The notes below the pieces were generated by a model. That model had not been told where the DNA came from. It was given only the letters and a program-made list of their open reading frames with translations, and searched no databases. The position numbers and the translations under genes were made by a program. DNA of 57,285 nt. Origin: Gammaproteobacteria bacterium (GTDB taxonomy: Bacteria; Pseudomonadota; Gammaproteobacteria; Steroidobacterales; Steroidobacteraceae). The DNA lies in NCBI GenBank assembly GCA_028293745.1, contig JAQGOF010000083.1:1-57285 (forward strand), given 5' to 3'. Positions 34,474 through 43,175 of the stretch are shown one piece after another. Every line of letters begins with the position of its first letter. The first letter of the stretch is position 1.

Positions 34474-34584
34474 CTGCGAGTGCTGACCGACAAACATTCC
34501 GTGTTGGTGTTGATGAGCGCTGTCCTCACGGCGGTATGGCATTTGCTGCGGCTCTTGCCCTGAAACCTGGAAGGAGCAGCGGAC

Positions 34585-35031
34585 ATGGTGACAACCGTCG
34601 GCAACGAAACTGAGCTGGACGAGCTCGTCGAGGACCTGGTCAAGCTGGATTTTGCGGCGATCGAGGCCTATGACGCCGCCATCGAGCGGCTCTCCAAGCC
34701 CGAGTACCAGCGGCAGATGCGTGAGTTCTGCGACGATCATCGGGATCACACTCAGGTTCTCGGAACGTGGCTGCGCGAGCACGGTCGCACTCCGCCGGAT
34801 AGCGGTGGGGCCAAGCAGTTATTGACAAAGGGCAAGGTGATCATCGCCGGTCTGGCAGGTGACAAGCCGGTGCTGCAGGCGATGAAGAGCAACGAGGACG
34901 ATACGAACATTGCTTACGAGCGAGCGATCAAGCACGAGGAGGCGGATGGCTTGCGGCCGGTCTTCGAGAAGAACCTCTCGGATGAACGCCGACATCGCGC
35001 GTGGATCGAGTCCGCCATCGCGATGCTCTAG
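34585..35031 (+). CDS. Ferritin-like four-helix-bundle protein (PA2169/DUF2383 family)
   Basis: 148 residues, starting behind GGAAGGAGC. It consists of four helices: ELDELVEDLVKLDFAAIEAY, EYQRQMREFCDDHRDHTQVL, LLTKGKVIIAGLAGDKPVLQ and ADGLRPVFEKNLSDERRHRA. The Glu and His residues (EAY, DDHRDH, DERRH) lie where ferritin-like proteins bind metals. PA2169-type proteins are stress-induced and of uncertain function. It is followed 101 bases later by the GH49 gene on the same strand. Confidence 0.85.
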   Translation: MVTTVGNETELDELVEDLVKLDFAAIEAYDAAIERLSKPEYQRQMREFCDDHRDHTQVLGTWLREHGRTPPDSGGAKQLLTKGKVIIAGLAGDKPVLQAMKSNEDDTNIAYERAIKHEEADGLRPVFEKNLSDERRHRAWIESAIAML

Positions 35032-35132
35032 CCCTGGACGCGCTGGGAAACAGGGACCGCTGGTCGGCCGCCGCGCGCCGCTGCCACCGCGCCCCTTTTG
35101 ACTGGGCACAGTGCGCAGGCGCGGAGCGTGGC

Positions 35133-36914
35133 ATGCGGGACATACTCATCGCTCTTGTCGTCATAGGTCTGCGCTGGGCGGTCGCACAAGGCGCGGAGCT
35201 CCAGACCTGGGGGCATGCTAACGCGGAGTTGAATGACTCCACGGCAGTCGCTGCTGGAAACGTTCGTCGATCCACGGTCTACGATGTCCAGGTCGCCACG
35301 CGGGCGGCCCCTGAGACTCTTCACGACTCCTTTAGTTACATGAGTCTGCCCCGCAGCGGGCGCGCCAAGGAGGGCTACAACAGCGAAGATGGAGCCGAGT
35401 TCGCTGCGCAGGCAAAGATGACCATGAGCTGGACGTCATTCCTGTACGACACCGATACCTGGGTGCATGTGGGAATCAAGGTAGGTCCCGCACTCAGTTC
35501 CGCGGATGAGGTGACGATACGGCCCACCACGCTCAATTTTCAGAAGGAACTTGTAAACGGCAGAACCATCCGGATTCTCGTTCCGTACTCCGCTCGGGGG
35601 TATCGCTTCTCGGTGGAATTCAAGAGCCAGCAGTTGACCAGCTACAGGGACGGCAGCGGCAAGCTGACGACCCGGGCCTCCGGCAATCGAGCGGTGCACG
35701 ACGAGCCACTGAACGCCATGATGATCTTTGCTGAGCCAATGCTCACCGGCGGGGATGTCAATCGGCTGGTGCCGAGCTCTGCATCCCACTCCATTTACTA
35801 TCCCCATGAGGGAAAGGTTGCGAACCTTCATCAGGTAACCCAGGACGTAATCTATTTTCGTCCTGGCACGTACTACATGGATTGGAACTACCATGCGTAT
35901 CTGCCTCCGCAAGTCCGCTGGGTATATCTGGCTCCCGGCGCGTACGTGAAGGGTGCGTTCCAATTCCGCAAGGGGTCAGCGGGCTCGAAGGTGACCGGTT
36001 TTGGCGTTTTGTCCGGCGAGCAATATGTTTACGAGGCCGACCGGGCCAACCAGTACAGGCACCGTTCGGACAGTGCTCCAGACTGCCATGGGTCCTGCGT
36101 GAAGATGTTGGAATTCGAAGCGGGGTCCGAACAGCAGCACTTGACGCTCCACGGAATTACCGTGGCGAATCCGCCCTACAATTCGCTCGTCGCTTACGGG
36201 GACGTACAGCATTTCACCGAGGACGCATCCCAGTACAAGCAGGTCGGCGGCTGGTATTGGCAGACAGACGGCCTCGAGCTCTACCAGGGGAGCTCAATGA
36301 AGAACGCGTTCCTGCATTCGAATGACGATGTGCTGAAACTCTATGCCAGCCACCTGAGGGTCAATGACATCGTGGTCTGGAAAGCTGAGAACGGTCCCGT
36401 GATTCAATGGGGATGGAAGCCGAGAAACATCGCTGAGGTGCGTTTGAATGGTCTCGATGTCATTCACAACCGCATGTACACGGACAGCCACAACTCCTGC
36501 ATCATCAACTCGGCCAGACAGTACCAGGATCCGGCCTCTGCCGGGCTCGCCAACCCCGATATGCGCGTGGCCGGCGTATTCCTCGAGAACATCCGAGCCG
36601 AGGGTAGGAATCTGTGTGCGATGCGTTTGTATGCGCTGTCGAGCTGGGAAAATATTCACATCAGCAATTTGTGGATTCAAGAGTGGAACGACTTGGATAT
36701 TCGCGCCCAGGCAAGCAAGTTCGAAGCACTTGCGAACGAGAAAGGTGAGCGGGTCGTCATTGGAAACGAAGTCCGCGACGGCAAGGGACTGACCATTGAG
36801 AACTATGTCGTGAGCGGCGAGCGCATCCGCAAGTCGGGAGATAACTGGCGTGCCGACCACCCAGGCCGACTGGATTTCGACCCGTCTCTGTGGGATAACT
36901 GGGACGCGCGGTAG
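35133..36914 (+). CDS. Glycoside hydrolase family 49 (dextranase/isopullulanase-type)
   Basis: 593 residues from ATG 35133. The signal peptide is MRDILIALVVIGLRWAVAQG, with the mature chain starting near AELQTWGHANAELND. The N-terminal beta domain (about 25-200) is followed by a right-handed beta-helix. GWYWQTDGLELYQGS and the adjacent HSNDDVLKLYASHLRV contain the three acidic residues that form the GH49 catalytic cluster. YFRPGTYYMDWNYHAYLPPQ and PVIQWGWKPRNIAEV are also family-typical. It probably cleaves alpha-1,6- or alpha-1,4-glucan with inversion outside the cytoplasm. No partner transporter is adjacent. Confidence 0.88.
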   Translation: MRDILIALVVIGLRWAVAQGAELQTWGHANAELNDSTAVAAGNVRRSTVYDVQVATRAAPETLHDSFSYMSLPRSGRAKEGYNSEDGAEFAAQAKMTMSWTSFLYDTDTWVHVGIKVGPALSSADEVTIRPTTLNFQKELVNGRTIRILVPYSARGYRFSVEFKSQQLTSYRDGSGKLTTRASGNRAVHDEPLNAMMIFAEPMLTGGDVNRLVPSSASHSIYYPHEGKVANLHQVTQDVIYFRPGTYYMDWNYHAYLPPQVRWVYLAPGAYVKGAFQFRKGSAGSKVTGFGVLSGEQYVYEADRANQYRHRSDSAPDCHGSCVKMLEFEAGSEQQHLTLHGITVANPPYNSLVAYGDVQHFTEDASQYKQVGGWYWQTDGLELYQGSSMKNAFLHSNDDVLKLYASHLRVNDIVVWKAENGPVIQWGWKPRNIAEVRLNGLDVIHNRMYTDSHNSCIINSARQYQDPASAGLANPDMRVAGVFLENIRAEGRNLCAMRLYALSSWENIHISNLWIQEWNDLDIRAQASKFEALANEKGERVVIGNEVRDGKGLTIENYVVSGERIRKSGDNWRADHPGRLDFDPSLWDNWDAR

Positions 36915-36979
36915 GCCTACGCGCTGCCATGGCCGCCCTCACGGCGCGGGAAAAATATTTTGACGCAGTACGATGGTTT

Positions 36980-38188
36980 TCAGGGTGATTCGTCGTACTG
37001 AGGTAGCGCGTCGGTGATTTGGTACCAGGGCGCCTTGGATGCGACGTAGATGTGATGGTCAGGTACGCGGCCAGGCATATCAACTAGCACGCCGAGGCTG
37101 ACATGCAGGTACTTCCGCTCCCGGACCGCGGCAAACAGGAAGGAAAAGCAGCGACGACATCGGGCGCCGTAGCCGTCGGAGCATTCACCCTCGAGCAGTA
37201 GATGCTCGTGGCCAGCGGTGACTTCTACCTTGTCAATGGAGATTCCGGCGATCGCAGCGAAAGCCGATCCCGTACGGGCTCGGCAGCGTGAGCAGTGACA
37301 GTAGAAGGCATATTCGAAATCATCCTGGACAACGAGGCGTACCTGGCTGCATGCGCATTGTCCGTGCAGTGTGCAGATCTGCGGCGCTTCATGCGGTATG
37401 TCGAATTCGTCCAGCGCTTCTGGACTGACCGAGCCATCCGCCCGCAGGAACCTGGGTCTTGCGGTAACGAGCTCTCTGAAATCCATCCCGCCCAGCAAGG
37501 GTGGTATCTGCCAATGGCTCAGGGGCGCGGCGTTAGGGTGATAGAGGCTGCCAGGCGCCGTTGCAGTCACATAAGAGCGTAGATCGAGGCTATCACCGAA
37601 TTTCGCGGCTTCGACGTTAACGTCAAAGCGAACCCACGCAAGTGAGCCCGGGTCTGCGCCCGCTTTGCGCATCTGCACAATGGATGTGATTACGGTAGCA
37701 ACCTCCTTCGCCGCGGATTCAACATTCGAGCGGGTGAATGCGTGGCTCAAGTCGGTGAGATCCTGCGCGGACAACTGGTCCTGGTGCGGTGTGAAAATCA
37801 GGCTCCCGCCAGATACGGAAAAGCCCCAATCTTTCGACACCAAGGCAGGTGGCAGCCTGGATGCTGCTTCGTGGTAGGCCAGTCGCAGCGTGGCAGAAGC
37901 GCTCCGCAGGCTGGTTGTCAGCAAGTCCGCGGATCTTTCATGGAGCTGGTTGCCGGCAAATGCGTTCAACAACTGAAGATAGCCGCCGACTCCCCGTTGT
38001 GTCAGGAGGTTGGGTGAGGCGGGGATGCCTGAGCCGTGGTAGACGTCTGCTGGCTTGGCGCCTGCAATCGGACTGGGAACACTGAAACGCTGCTCGGTTG
38101 AGGCAGTCGGTGTTGCGCTCGGGCCAGCCTGAGATGTGGCGGTTGTCTCCCTCCCTTGGTTCAACGTGCCTAAGGTGTTGAGGCCCAT
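36980..38188 (-). CDS. Fusion of an unknown N-terminal domain with a C-terminal GFA domain
   Basis: 402 residues from ATG 38188 (GGAG seven bases upstream). Residues about 1-260 are of no family I know. A Ser/Thr/Pro-rich start is followed by helical segments (LLTQRGVGGYLQLLNAFAGN, EVATVITSIVQMRKAGADPG) and a conserved-looking GMDFRELVTARPRFLRADGS. Residues about 265-402 are a whole GFA domain: TLHGQCACSQVRLVV, AFYCHCSRCRARTGSAFAAI and YGARCRRCFSFLF, with zinc cysteines present. The domains join at EALDEFDIPHEAPQI. It could be natural, or another in-frame deletion fusion as seen elsewhere in this window. Confidence 0.65.
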   Translation of the reverse strand: MGLNTLGTLNQGRETTATSQAGPSATPTASTEQRFSVPSPIAGAKPADVYHGSGIPASPNLLTQRGVGGYLQLLNAFAGNQLHERSADLLTTSLRSASATLRLAYHEAASRLPPALVSKDWGFSVSGGSLIFTPHQDQLSAQDLTDLSHAFTRSNVESAAKEVATVITSIVQMRKAGADPGSLAWVRFDVNVEAAKFGDSLDLRSYVTATAPGSLYHPNAAPLSHWQIPPLLGGMDFRELVTARPRFLRADGSVSPEALDEFDIPHEAPQICTLHGQCACSQVRLVVQDDFEYAFYCHCSRCRARTGSAFAAIAGISIDKVEVTAGHEHLLLEGECSDGYGARCRRCFSFLFAAVRERKYLHVSLGVLVDMPGRVPDHHIYVASKAPWYQITDALPQYDESP

Positions 38189-38346
38189 CGCGCGCTCCGA
38201 TCCGGTTGATTGCCACAATCTATAGCGGCAGGCGCGCGCAAGTCTGCGCTCCTGATCCCACCTGCCCGCCAAAGCGTGATGCAGTTCACAATAGGTCGCG
38301 CTGACGCGGAGATCATCGATGGCGCTCCCCTGGACCGGGCGAAAGG

Positions 38347-38889
38347 TTACTGCCCCACAGGGATGCGTTTGATGGCGGCGGATAGCGTCTCTTCGCCCAG
38401 CGAGAGATAGAGATGCTGTTCAGATACCGTCAGCGTGAATGCCGTCCGGCGCTGAAGCCGTTCGGCGAGATCCGAGAGCCAATCGAAGTCCATTGCGTAC
38501 AGTTCGAGCGCATCAATGCGGTGAATCCGTTCTCCGCGAAGCCGTGCCGCCAGTTGCACGGCATCCTTGTGTGTGTACACAGCTACGCGCGGCGCCGCTT
38601 TGCTCGCCCGATGTAGCCGCGGCGATTCCGGGGAGCCGACATCAATCCACGCTTGCAACACACCTGTCAGGTCGCGTACCGCGATCGCTGGCTCATCAGG
38701 CTCGGATATCCCGTTCGAAAGTGCGATGCCCTCGGTGTACTCGAGACAATAAGCGAGTACCCGCGTCAGCATACGATCCGCCGTCTCTGACTGATGACGC
38801 GCTACTCGAAGCATCAACGACTCGTAGACGCCCTTATCGGAGTTCGCAAGCTCAATGTCGAATACGTAGATCGTGTCGCCGAGTGCCAT
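38347..38889 (-). CDS. yaeQ: YaeQ family protein
   Basis: 180 residues: MALGDTIYVFDIELANSDKG, RHQSETADRMLTRVLAYCLE, PDEPAIAVRDLTGVLQAWID and TLTVSEQHLYLSLGEET. YaeQ has a PD-(D/E)XK nuclease-like fold, and the family was once linked to RfaH-like suppression. The acidic DEPAI, Q and W positions of the core are present. It is cytoplasmic. It seems complete. Confidence 0.92.
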   Translation of the reverse strand: MALGDTIYVFDIELANSDKGVYESLMLRVARHQSETADRMLTRVLAYCLEYTEGIALSNGISEPDEPAIAVRDLTGVLQAWIDVGSPESPRLHRASKAAPRVAVYTHKDAVQLAARLRGERIHRIDALELYAMDFDWLSDLAERLQRRTAFTLTVSEQHLYLSLGEETLSAAIKRIPVGQ

Positions 38890-39072
38890 AAATTAAATCA
38901 GACCGCTGGCGTCTGCCTGGTGCGGCCCAGGATAGGCTCGTATGACAAGGTTGTCCCGCAGACATTTATTAGCCACCTGCGGATTGGCGCAAGTGGGCAC
39001 TCAAAACTTGCGTGAAGGACAATCGTGCCCGTACGCTCTGCCGCTGCAGTGGATTGCTCGTAGGGAGTGCGA

Positions 39073-39858
39073 ATGAAGGAGTGGATCAGCCTAGCCGATG
39101 GTTTGAGCCGTCCGGGATTGCGCCTGGCTCTGGTTCGCTCGGGGATGGCCTCACCCTGGTCGGAATTCTGCCGGGCGATCTTTCACGTGAAGCAGCTCGA
39201 ATACGAGCAAGTCGATGGCCGCGATCCAGTCACGGGGCTGAGGCTTCTGAAAGAAGCTACGGCACAAGAAAGCATGCCGGTCGCGTTTTGGAACGATGAG
39301 CGGCCGCGTACGAATTGGCTGGAGCTGCTCCATCTGGCGGACAGACTCCGCGAGGAGCCGCGACTCCTGCCTGACAACTGCGAAGACAGGGTCCGAACAA
39401 TCGGACTGTGCGCGGAGCTGTGCAGCGAAGGAGGTTTCGGCTGGCACCGCCGGGTGTCGCTCATACACAACCTTTTGACGAACAGTGACTTTAGCGAACG
39501 GGAAAGGCGGATTGGCCACTATCTGGCCGGCAAGTACGGGTATCAGGCGAGCCGAGTGAATTATTCGCTGCAACGCTGCGAGGACATCGTTGCCACGTTC
39601 GCTCGCTTACATGCCGCGCAAAAGGGGCTCGGCACCTACCTCGATGGAAACAGCCTGTCAGCGATCGATCTGGCGTGGGCAGCTTTCGCTGCTCTCATCC
39701 GTCCACTGCCGCAGGAGCACTGTCCGATGTCCGATATCTGGCGAGCGCTCTACGCTTGGGAGCCCGTGAATACATCGGCGGAGACCGTGAACGCGCTCTT
39801 ACAGCGACGGGACCGAATCTACGCGGAGCACCTCCAGTTGCCCGTCGTCGTGGGCTGA
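39073..39858 (+). CDS. Glutathione S-transferase-like protein
   Basis: 261 residues from ATG 39073 (AGGGAG eight bases earlier). The N-terminus PGLRLALVRSGMASPWSEFC with FHVKQLEYEQVDGRDPVTGL resembles a thioredoxin-like GST domain, and PVAFWNDERPRTNWLELLHL is the strand-turn that presents glutathione (cis-Pro). The C-terminal half is an all-helical GST domain (YLDGNSLSAIDLAWAAFAAL, with the N-capping SAIDLAW motif). The closest functional class is unclear. Confidence 0.75.
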   Translation: MKEWISLADGLSRPGLRLALVRSGMASPWSEFCRAIFHVKQLEYEQVDGRDPVTGLRLLKEATAQESMPVAFWNDERPRTNWLELLHLADRLREEPRLLPDNCEDRVRTIGLCAELCSEGGFGWHRRVSLIHNLLTNSDFSERERRIGHYLAGKYGYQASRVNYSLQRCEDIVATFARLHAAQKGLGTYLDGNSLSAIDLAWAAFAALIRPLPQEHCPMSDIWRALYAWEPVNTSAETVNALLQRRDRIYAEHLQLPVVVG

Positions 39859-39942
39859 AGGGACTGCCACGCGCGGTCCCGCAGTTCGGCTCGAGGGCCG
39901 GGCGACCTTGGGTTGGGTCGCTCTGCCAGGGTGATACAACGA

Positions 39943-40795
39943 ATGAAAACCATGACCGCATCCGATCGCAAACCAGGCATCCTCTTCGGCCCTGATCGAA
40001 AAATCCGTCTGCTGTGGCGGGCGGTGATTTTTTACGTGCTCGCCGATTGGTTACTGCCGTTGGCGCTGAATCCGGCGTTCGGGTTCATCGCCAGGACGCT
40101 GCACGTGGCGGATGGGTTGACTCCGGCAAACGTGGCGATATGGGAGATCGAAGGCTTCGTCATTGCTCTGATCTGCACTGCGATTTTTGCGTGGTATGAA
40201 GGCCGGCGCGGTCGCGGTGGGAATGTATTTGCTGGGAGGGATGCAGATTCGGGGTCTGGCGACGGCCGGAAGTGCGCTCGTGCTGGCAGCGCTCGCCTGG
40301 CTGGGCGCGAACGTTTGCGTCGGGCTGGCCGAGGAATTCTTTTTCCGCTCTTATTTACTGCAGACGCTGTGGAAGAGCATCGGCTTCTGGCCGGGCGCAA
40401 TTGTCATTGCACTGGCCTTTACCGCCGATCACTACTTCTTCAAGACCGGCGAGAACATCTGGGACGTCATTACGCTCATCTCACTCAGCCTGATGATGTC
40501 TTACTCTGTAGTCAGGACGGGCACGTTGTGGTTTGCGGTCGGATTTCACATCGCGTTCGACTACATGCAGTTATTTGTGATCGGTACCCCAAACGGCGCG
40601 CAAGTTCCGCAGGGAAGCCTGCTGGCTGTCAGTTTCAACGGACCCTCCTGGCTGACCGGAGGCGTGCTCGGCACAGAGGCGAGTTTCCTCATGTACCCGG
40701 CAATTGCGTTGGCCTGGCTTTATATCTGGTGGCGCTACCGGCCGCACCGTAAAGCATCGGGCACGCCCGGTCAGGCTTCAGTAAGCCGCCCATGA
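39943..40795 (+). pseudogene. CPBP family intramembrane protease, deletion with frameshift
   Basis: From ATG 39943: IRLLWRAVIFYVLADWLLPL and VIALICTAIFAWYEGRR in one frame. The sequence then continues in a second frame from about 40200: AVAVGMYLLGGMQIRGLATA, VCVGLAEEFFFRSYLLQTLW, LAFTADHYFF and GTLWFAVGFHIAFDYMQLFV. The EExxxR, FxxxH and HxxxD-like Abi motifs are all there, but some 30-40 residues (a loop and helix) between the parts are absent. The joint sits in GAAGGCCGGCGCGG, which can be read as the end of either part. Active CPBP proteins are membrane glutamic proteases. Confidence 0.8.
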
Positions 40796-40829
40796 CGATC
40801 TGGTGGGGCTGGGTGGCGCCCCCTCGCGC

Positions 40830-41303
40830 TCACACGATGAGTGCTGCGGCAACGGCTCCCAACAGCCGCAAGACAGCATTGGGATCGAGCCTGACCTGCA
40901 AACCACGCTGGCCGCCATTGATGAAGACCAGCTCGTGCGAAAGTGCCTGCACCTCGATTGCCGTCGGAAGTGAGCGCATCAGACCGAAGGGACTGATGCC
41001 GCCGACCTTGTAGCCGGATATGCGTTCCGCATCGGCGGGCGGCATCATTTTGGCAGACTTGCCAGCGAAGGCAGCCGCCAGCTTCTTCATGGCAACTTCA
41101 CGGTCGGATGGAATGATTGCGCAGACGGGCTTGTCGTCTACGAGCGCCATCAAGGTCTTCAGCACGCGCTCCGGCCGCTCGTGCAGCGCCTCGGCGGCCT
41201 GAAGGCCGATCCGGTCGGCGTCCGGTTGGTATTCGTAGCTGTGCAGTGTGAAGGTAATGCCGGCTTGTTCCAGCATCCCGGTCGCGCGAGTGGCTTTGGA
41301 CAT
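40830..41303 (-). CDS. ybaK: YbaK/EbsC-type Cys-tRNA(Pro)/Cys-tRNA(Cys) deacylase
   Basis: 157 residues from ATG 41303. It reads ATRATGMLEQAGITFTLHSY, then ALHERPERVLKTLMALVDDK, AIIPSDREVAMKKLAAAF and SGYKVGGISPFGLMRSLPTA. The lysine in VLKTL and the GGISPFG loop are those of YbaK. The enzyme hydrolyses Cys mischarged on tRNA(Pro), protecting translation. It is cytoplasmic and complete. Confidence 0.92.
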   Translation of the reverse strand: MSKATRATGMLEQAGITFTLHSYEYQPDADRIGLQAAEALHERPERVLKTLMALVDDKPVCAIIPSDREVAMKKLAAAFAGKSAKMMPPADAERISGYKVGGISPFGLMRSLPTAIEVQALSHELVFINGGQRGLQVRLDPNAVLRLLGAVAAALIV

Positions 41304-41318
41304 CGTGTATCGCACTCA

Positions 41319-41642
41319 CTACCGATTCTTCTCGAACGTGATGGATTCAACGATCCCGTCTCTAATGCGCAGCAGAGCCGGGAACTTGCCTGGCCCGAAG
41401 TTATATCGCCAAATCTCCGACTGCGCATTGCCGGACTGATAAACGTTGCCGTTCACGCCGCGCGACCAGACAGGCTCATCGACCGTCGACTTCGACGTGG
41501 GCTCGCCGCACTTCTCGAGCGTGTGTGCGGCAGAGTCACCGGGCTCGATCAAGGCGGACCCGCAGCGCAGAATGTCGGCACGAGCTGGTTGAACCTGCGC
41601 ATAACACACAAGGGCGAGCGACAGAACCGATATGAGTCGCAT
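41319..41642 (-). CDS. DUF2845 exported protein
   Basis: 107 residues from ATG 41642; a second in-frame ATG four codons upstream is equally possible. Signal MRLISVLSLALVCYAQVQPA precedes ILRCGSALIEPGDSAAHTLE, KCGEPTSK and EIWRYNFGPGKFPALLRIRD, the pattern of DUF2845 with two conserved cysteines that may form a disulfide. Probably periplasmic; unknown function. It is close behind ybaK's start on the same strand, so co-transcription into ybaK is possible. Confidence 0.85.
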   Translation of the reverse strand: MRLISVLSLALVCYAQVQPARADILRCGSALIEPGDSAAHTLEKCGEPTSKSTVDEPVWSRGVNGNVYQSGNAQSEIWRYNFGPGKFPALLRIRDGIVESITFEKNR

Positions 41643-41959
41643 GACATAACCCATCCATTCGACTGCCGATCAGGGGCAGCTCCAGTATGAGGGATGGTCA
41701 GTCCACCACCAAGGGAGGCGCCAGGGAGGAGCTCAATTTGTGCTGCTGCGGTGACTGGCTGCCTGGCCAGCGCTCAACGGACACGCTCACCGTTGCTTGG
41801 CGTTGTCCGATCCGCGGATCCGCGCATGCCCAAGCAAGGTTGACGACCGTCAAGGCGGCTGCTGCTGATCGCTGCAAACTGAACGCTGGGTCACCCTCGC
41901 ACGCATCAATTCCGTCAATCCGTGGCGTGCGGATAGCTTCGAGTCCTGGAGGCGCGGCG

Positions 41960-42694
41960 ATGACATTGCAAATGAGCGAACAGGCTGTTCATGTCCCTTT
42001 GGGAACCGAGGACACACTCGAAGGCGTGTGGGCAGTGCCGGATGGGGCGACTACCGCTGTGTTGTTGGCCGATGGTACACAAAGCAGCGTGGAGAGCCGG
42101 CCTTTGCGCTTCCTGGCGAAGGGGCTCAATGAGACAGGCCTGGCCACCTTGCTGCTCGACCTGCTGACAACGGACGAGGCCGCAAATGTCCTGATCGCGG
42201 CGGAAATGCGCTTGAATATCGGACTGCTCGTGGAACGGTTCGAGGCCGGCACGACTTGGCTCAAGGAACACTTCAAAGAAGACTCGCTGACGGTTGGGTA
42301 CTGCACGTCGTCCGCGGCGAGCGCGGCAGCTTTGCTTGCTTCGGTCGCTCGTCCGGAAGAGGTGCGAGCCGTCGTCTCGATCGAAGGACGCCCTGACCTG
42401 GTTGAGCCTGAACTGAAGAAGGTGCGCGCTGCGACCCTGCTCGTTGCGTCGGGTAACGTTCTCGCTGTGCTGGACGCGAACAAGACCGCGCACGCGCTGC
42501 TGACCTGCGAGAAGAAACTCGTGGTCGTATCGGGTACGACGCAGGTGCTCGAAGACCAAGTTGTGCTCGAGAAGGTAGGCGCCCTGATACGAGATTGGTT
42601 TCAGCATCACCTCACTGCGTCACCGGCTGGAGCCATCGAACAAGGCGCCGGTGCGCGTGGCGCAGCCACGCAGGCCTCGAGCCCGCATGGTTAG
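41960..42694 (+). CDS. Alpha/beta-hydrolase-fold protein with lost catalytic residues (dienelactone-hydrolase-like pseudoenzyme)
   Basis: 244 residues from ATG 41960 (GGAGG seven bases upstream). It follows the hydrolase family that accompanies phosphoribosyltransferases: ATLLLDLLTTDEAANVLIAA, EVRAVVSIEGRPDLVEPELK and LLTCEKKLVVVSGTTQVLED align throughout. The catalytic positions are altered. The oxyanion HGSGSS becomes DGTQSS, and the elbow GxSTG becomes TSSAA. The acid loop GGDDxxV becomes SGNVLAV, and the catalytic His (ATHLFE) becomes Gln (TTQVLE). Catalysis by a normal triad seems impossible. The frame and codon use are intact, so a binding role is likely. Confidence 0.75.
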   Translation: MTLQMSEQAVHVPLGTEDTLEGVWAVPDGATTAVLLADGTQSSVESRPLRFLAKGLNETGLATLLLDLLTTDEAANVLIAAEMRLNIGLLVERFEAGTTWLKEHFKEDSLTVGYCTSSAASAAALLASVARPEEVRAVVSIEGRPDLVEPELKKVRAATLLVASGNVLAVLDANKTAHALLTCEKKLVVVSGTTQVLEDQVVLEKVGALIRDWFQHHLTASPAGAIEQGAGARGAATQASSPHG

Positions 42695-42908
42695 GAATTC
42701 GCATCCCGATGCGGGGCGAGCTGCGCTTCGAATCGCGCCGGGCCTGACCGCGGAGCAGATTGCGAAGCTGCGGACGCTCTGCGCCGACCAGCTCGAAATC
42801 GAAGTACCGGTTCGCGTCGGGAGCACGGGGCGCCTGCGGCGCACCTTCCACATGCGGACGAACGACATCGTCCTCGTCATCCTCACACCGTATTCCGAGA
42901 TCTCCTAG
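42687..42908 (+). pseudogene. Possible C-terminal fragment of a beta-xylosidase-like (GH39-type) protein
   Basis: From ATG 42687 the frame reads RIAPGLTAEQIAKLRTLCAD, then RVGSTGRLRRTFHMRTNDIV and ends LVILTPYSEIS. The LTxxQIxxL plus MRxNDIVLVxL pattern resembles the end of GH39-like glycosidases, which I recall from other gammaproteobacteria. Only about 70 residues remain. It overlaps the end of the preceding gene by eight bases, and no upstream part of such an enzyme exists here. The assignment is tentative. Confidence 0.35.
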
Positions 42909-43036
42909 CTGGGCATCGGGGGAAACGGCCTTTTGACGTCCGGGCCTTTGCTCAGGGGGGCAGTCATGAGTGCGGCGCATAGATCCGCGTCCCATACCAA
43001 GTAAACGTGCTCGGGATGGAATTGCGGACATGCGTT

Positions 43037-43077
43037 GCTCAATTTATTGAGCTTTGAAGGGAGGTACCGATGTACCT
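43037..43077. promoter_or_regulatory. Two small palindromes upstream of the 1063-aa gene
   Basis: GCTCAAT-TT-ATTGAGC (43037-43052) and AGGTAC-CGAT-GTACCT (43062-43077) lie about 100-140 bases before the start of the large gene. The second includes GGGAGG followed by ATG at 43070, giving a four-codon frame (MYLG, stop). They may be a regulator site or a leader peptide. Evidence is only the symmetry. Confidence 0.3.
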
Positions 43078-43175
43078 GGGATAAAAGCCATCGCGACAAC
43101 AGTTATCCATGCCGCGGACATTTTACGAATAACAACGCAAGAGTCCGTTGCTCCAGCTCAGGGGAGGGACACGGC

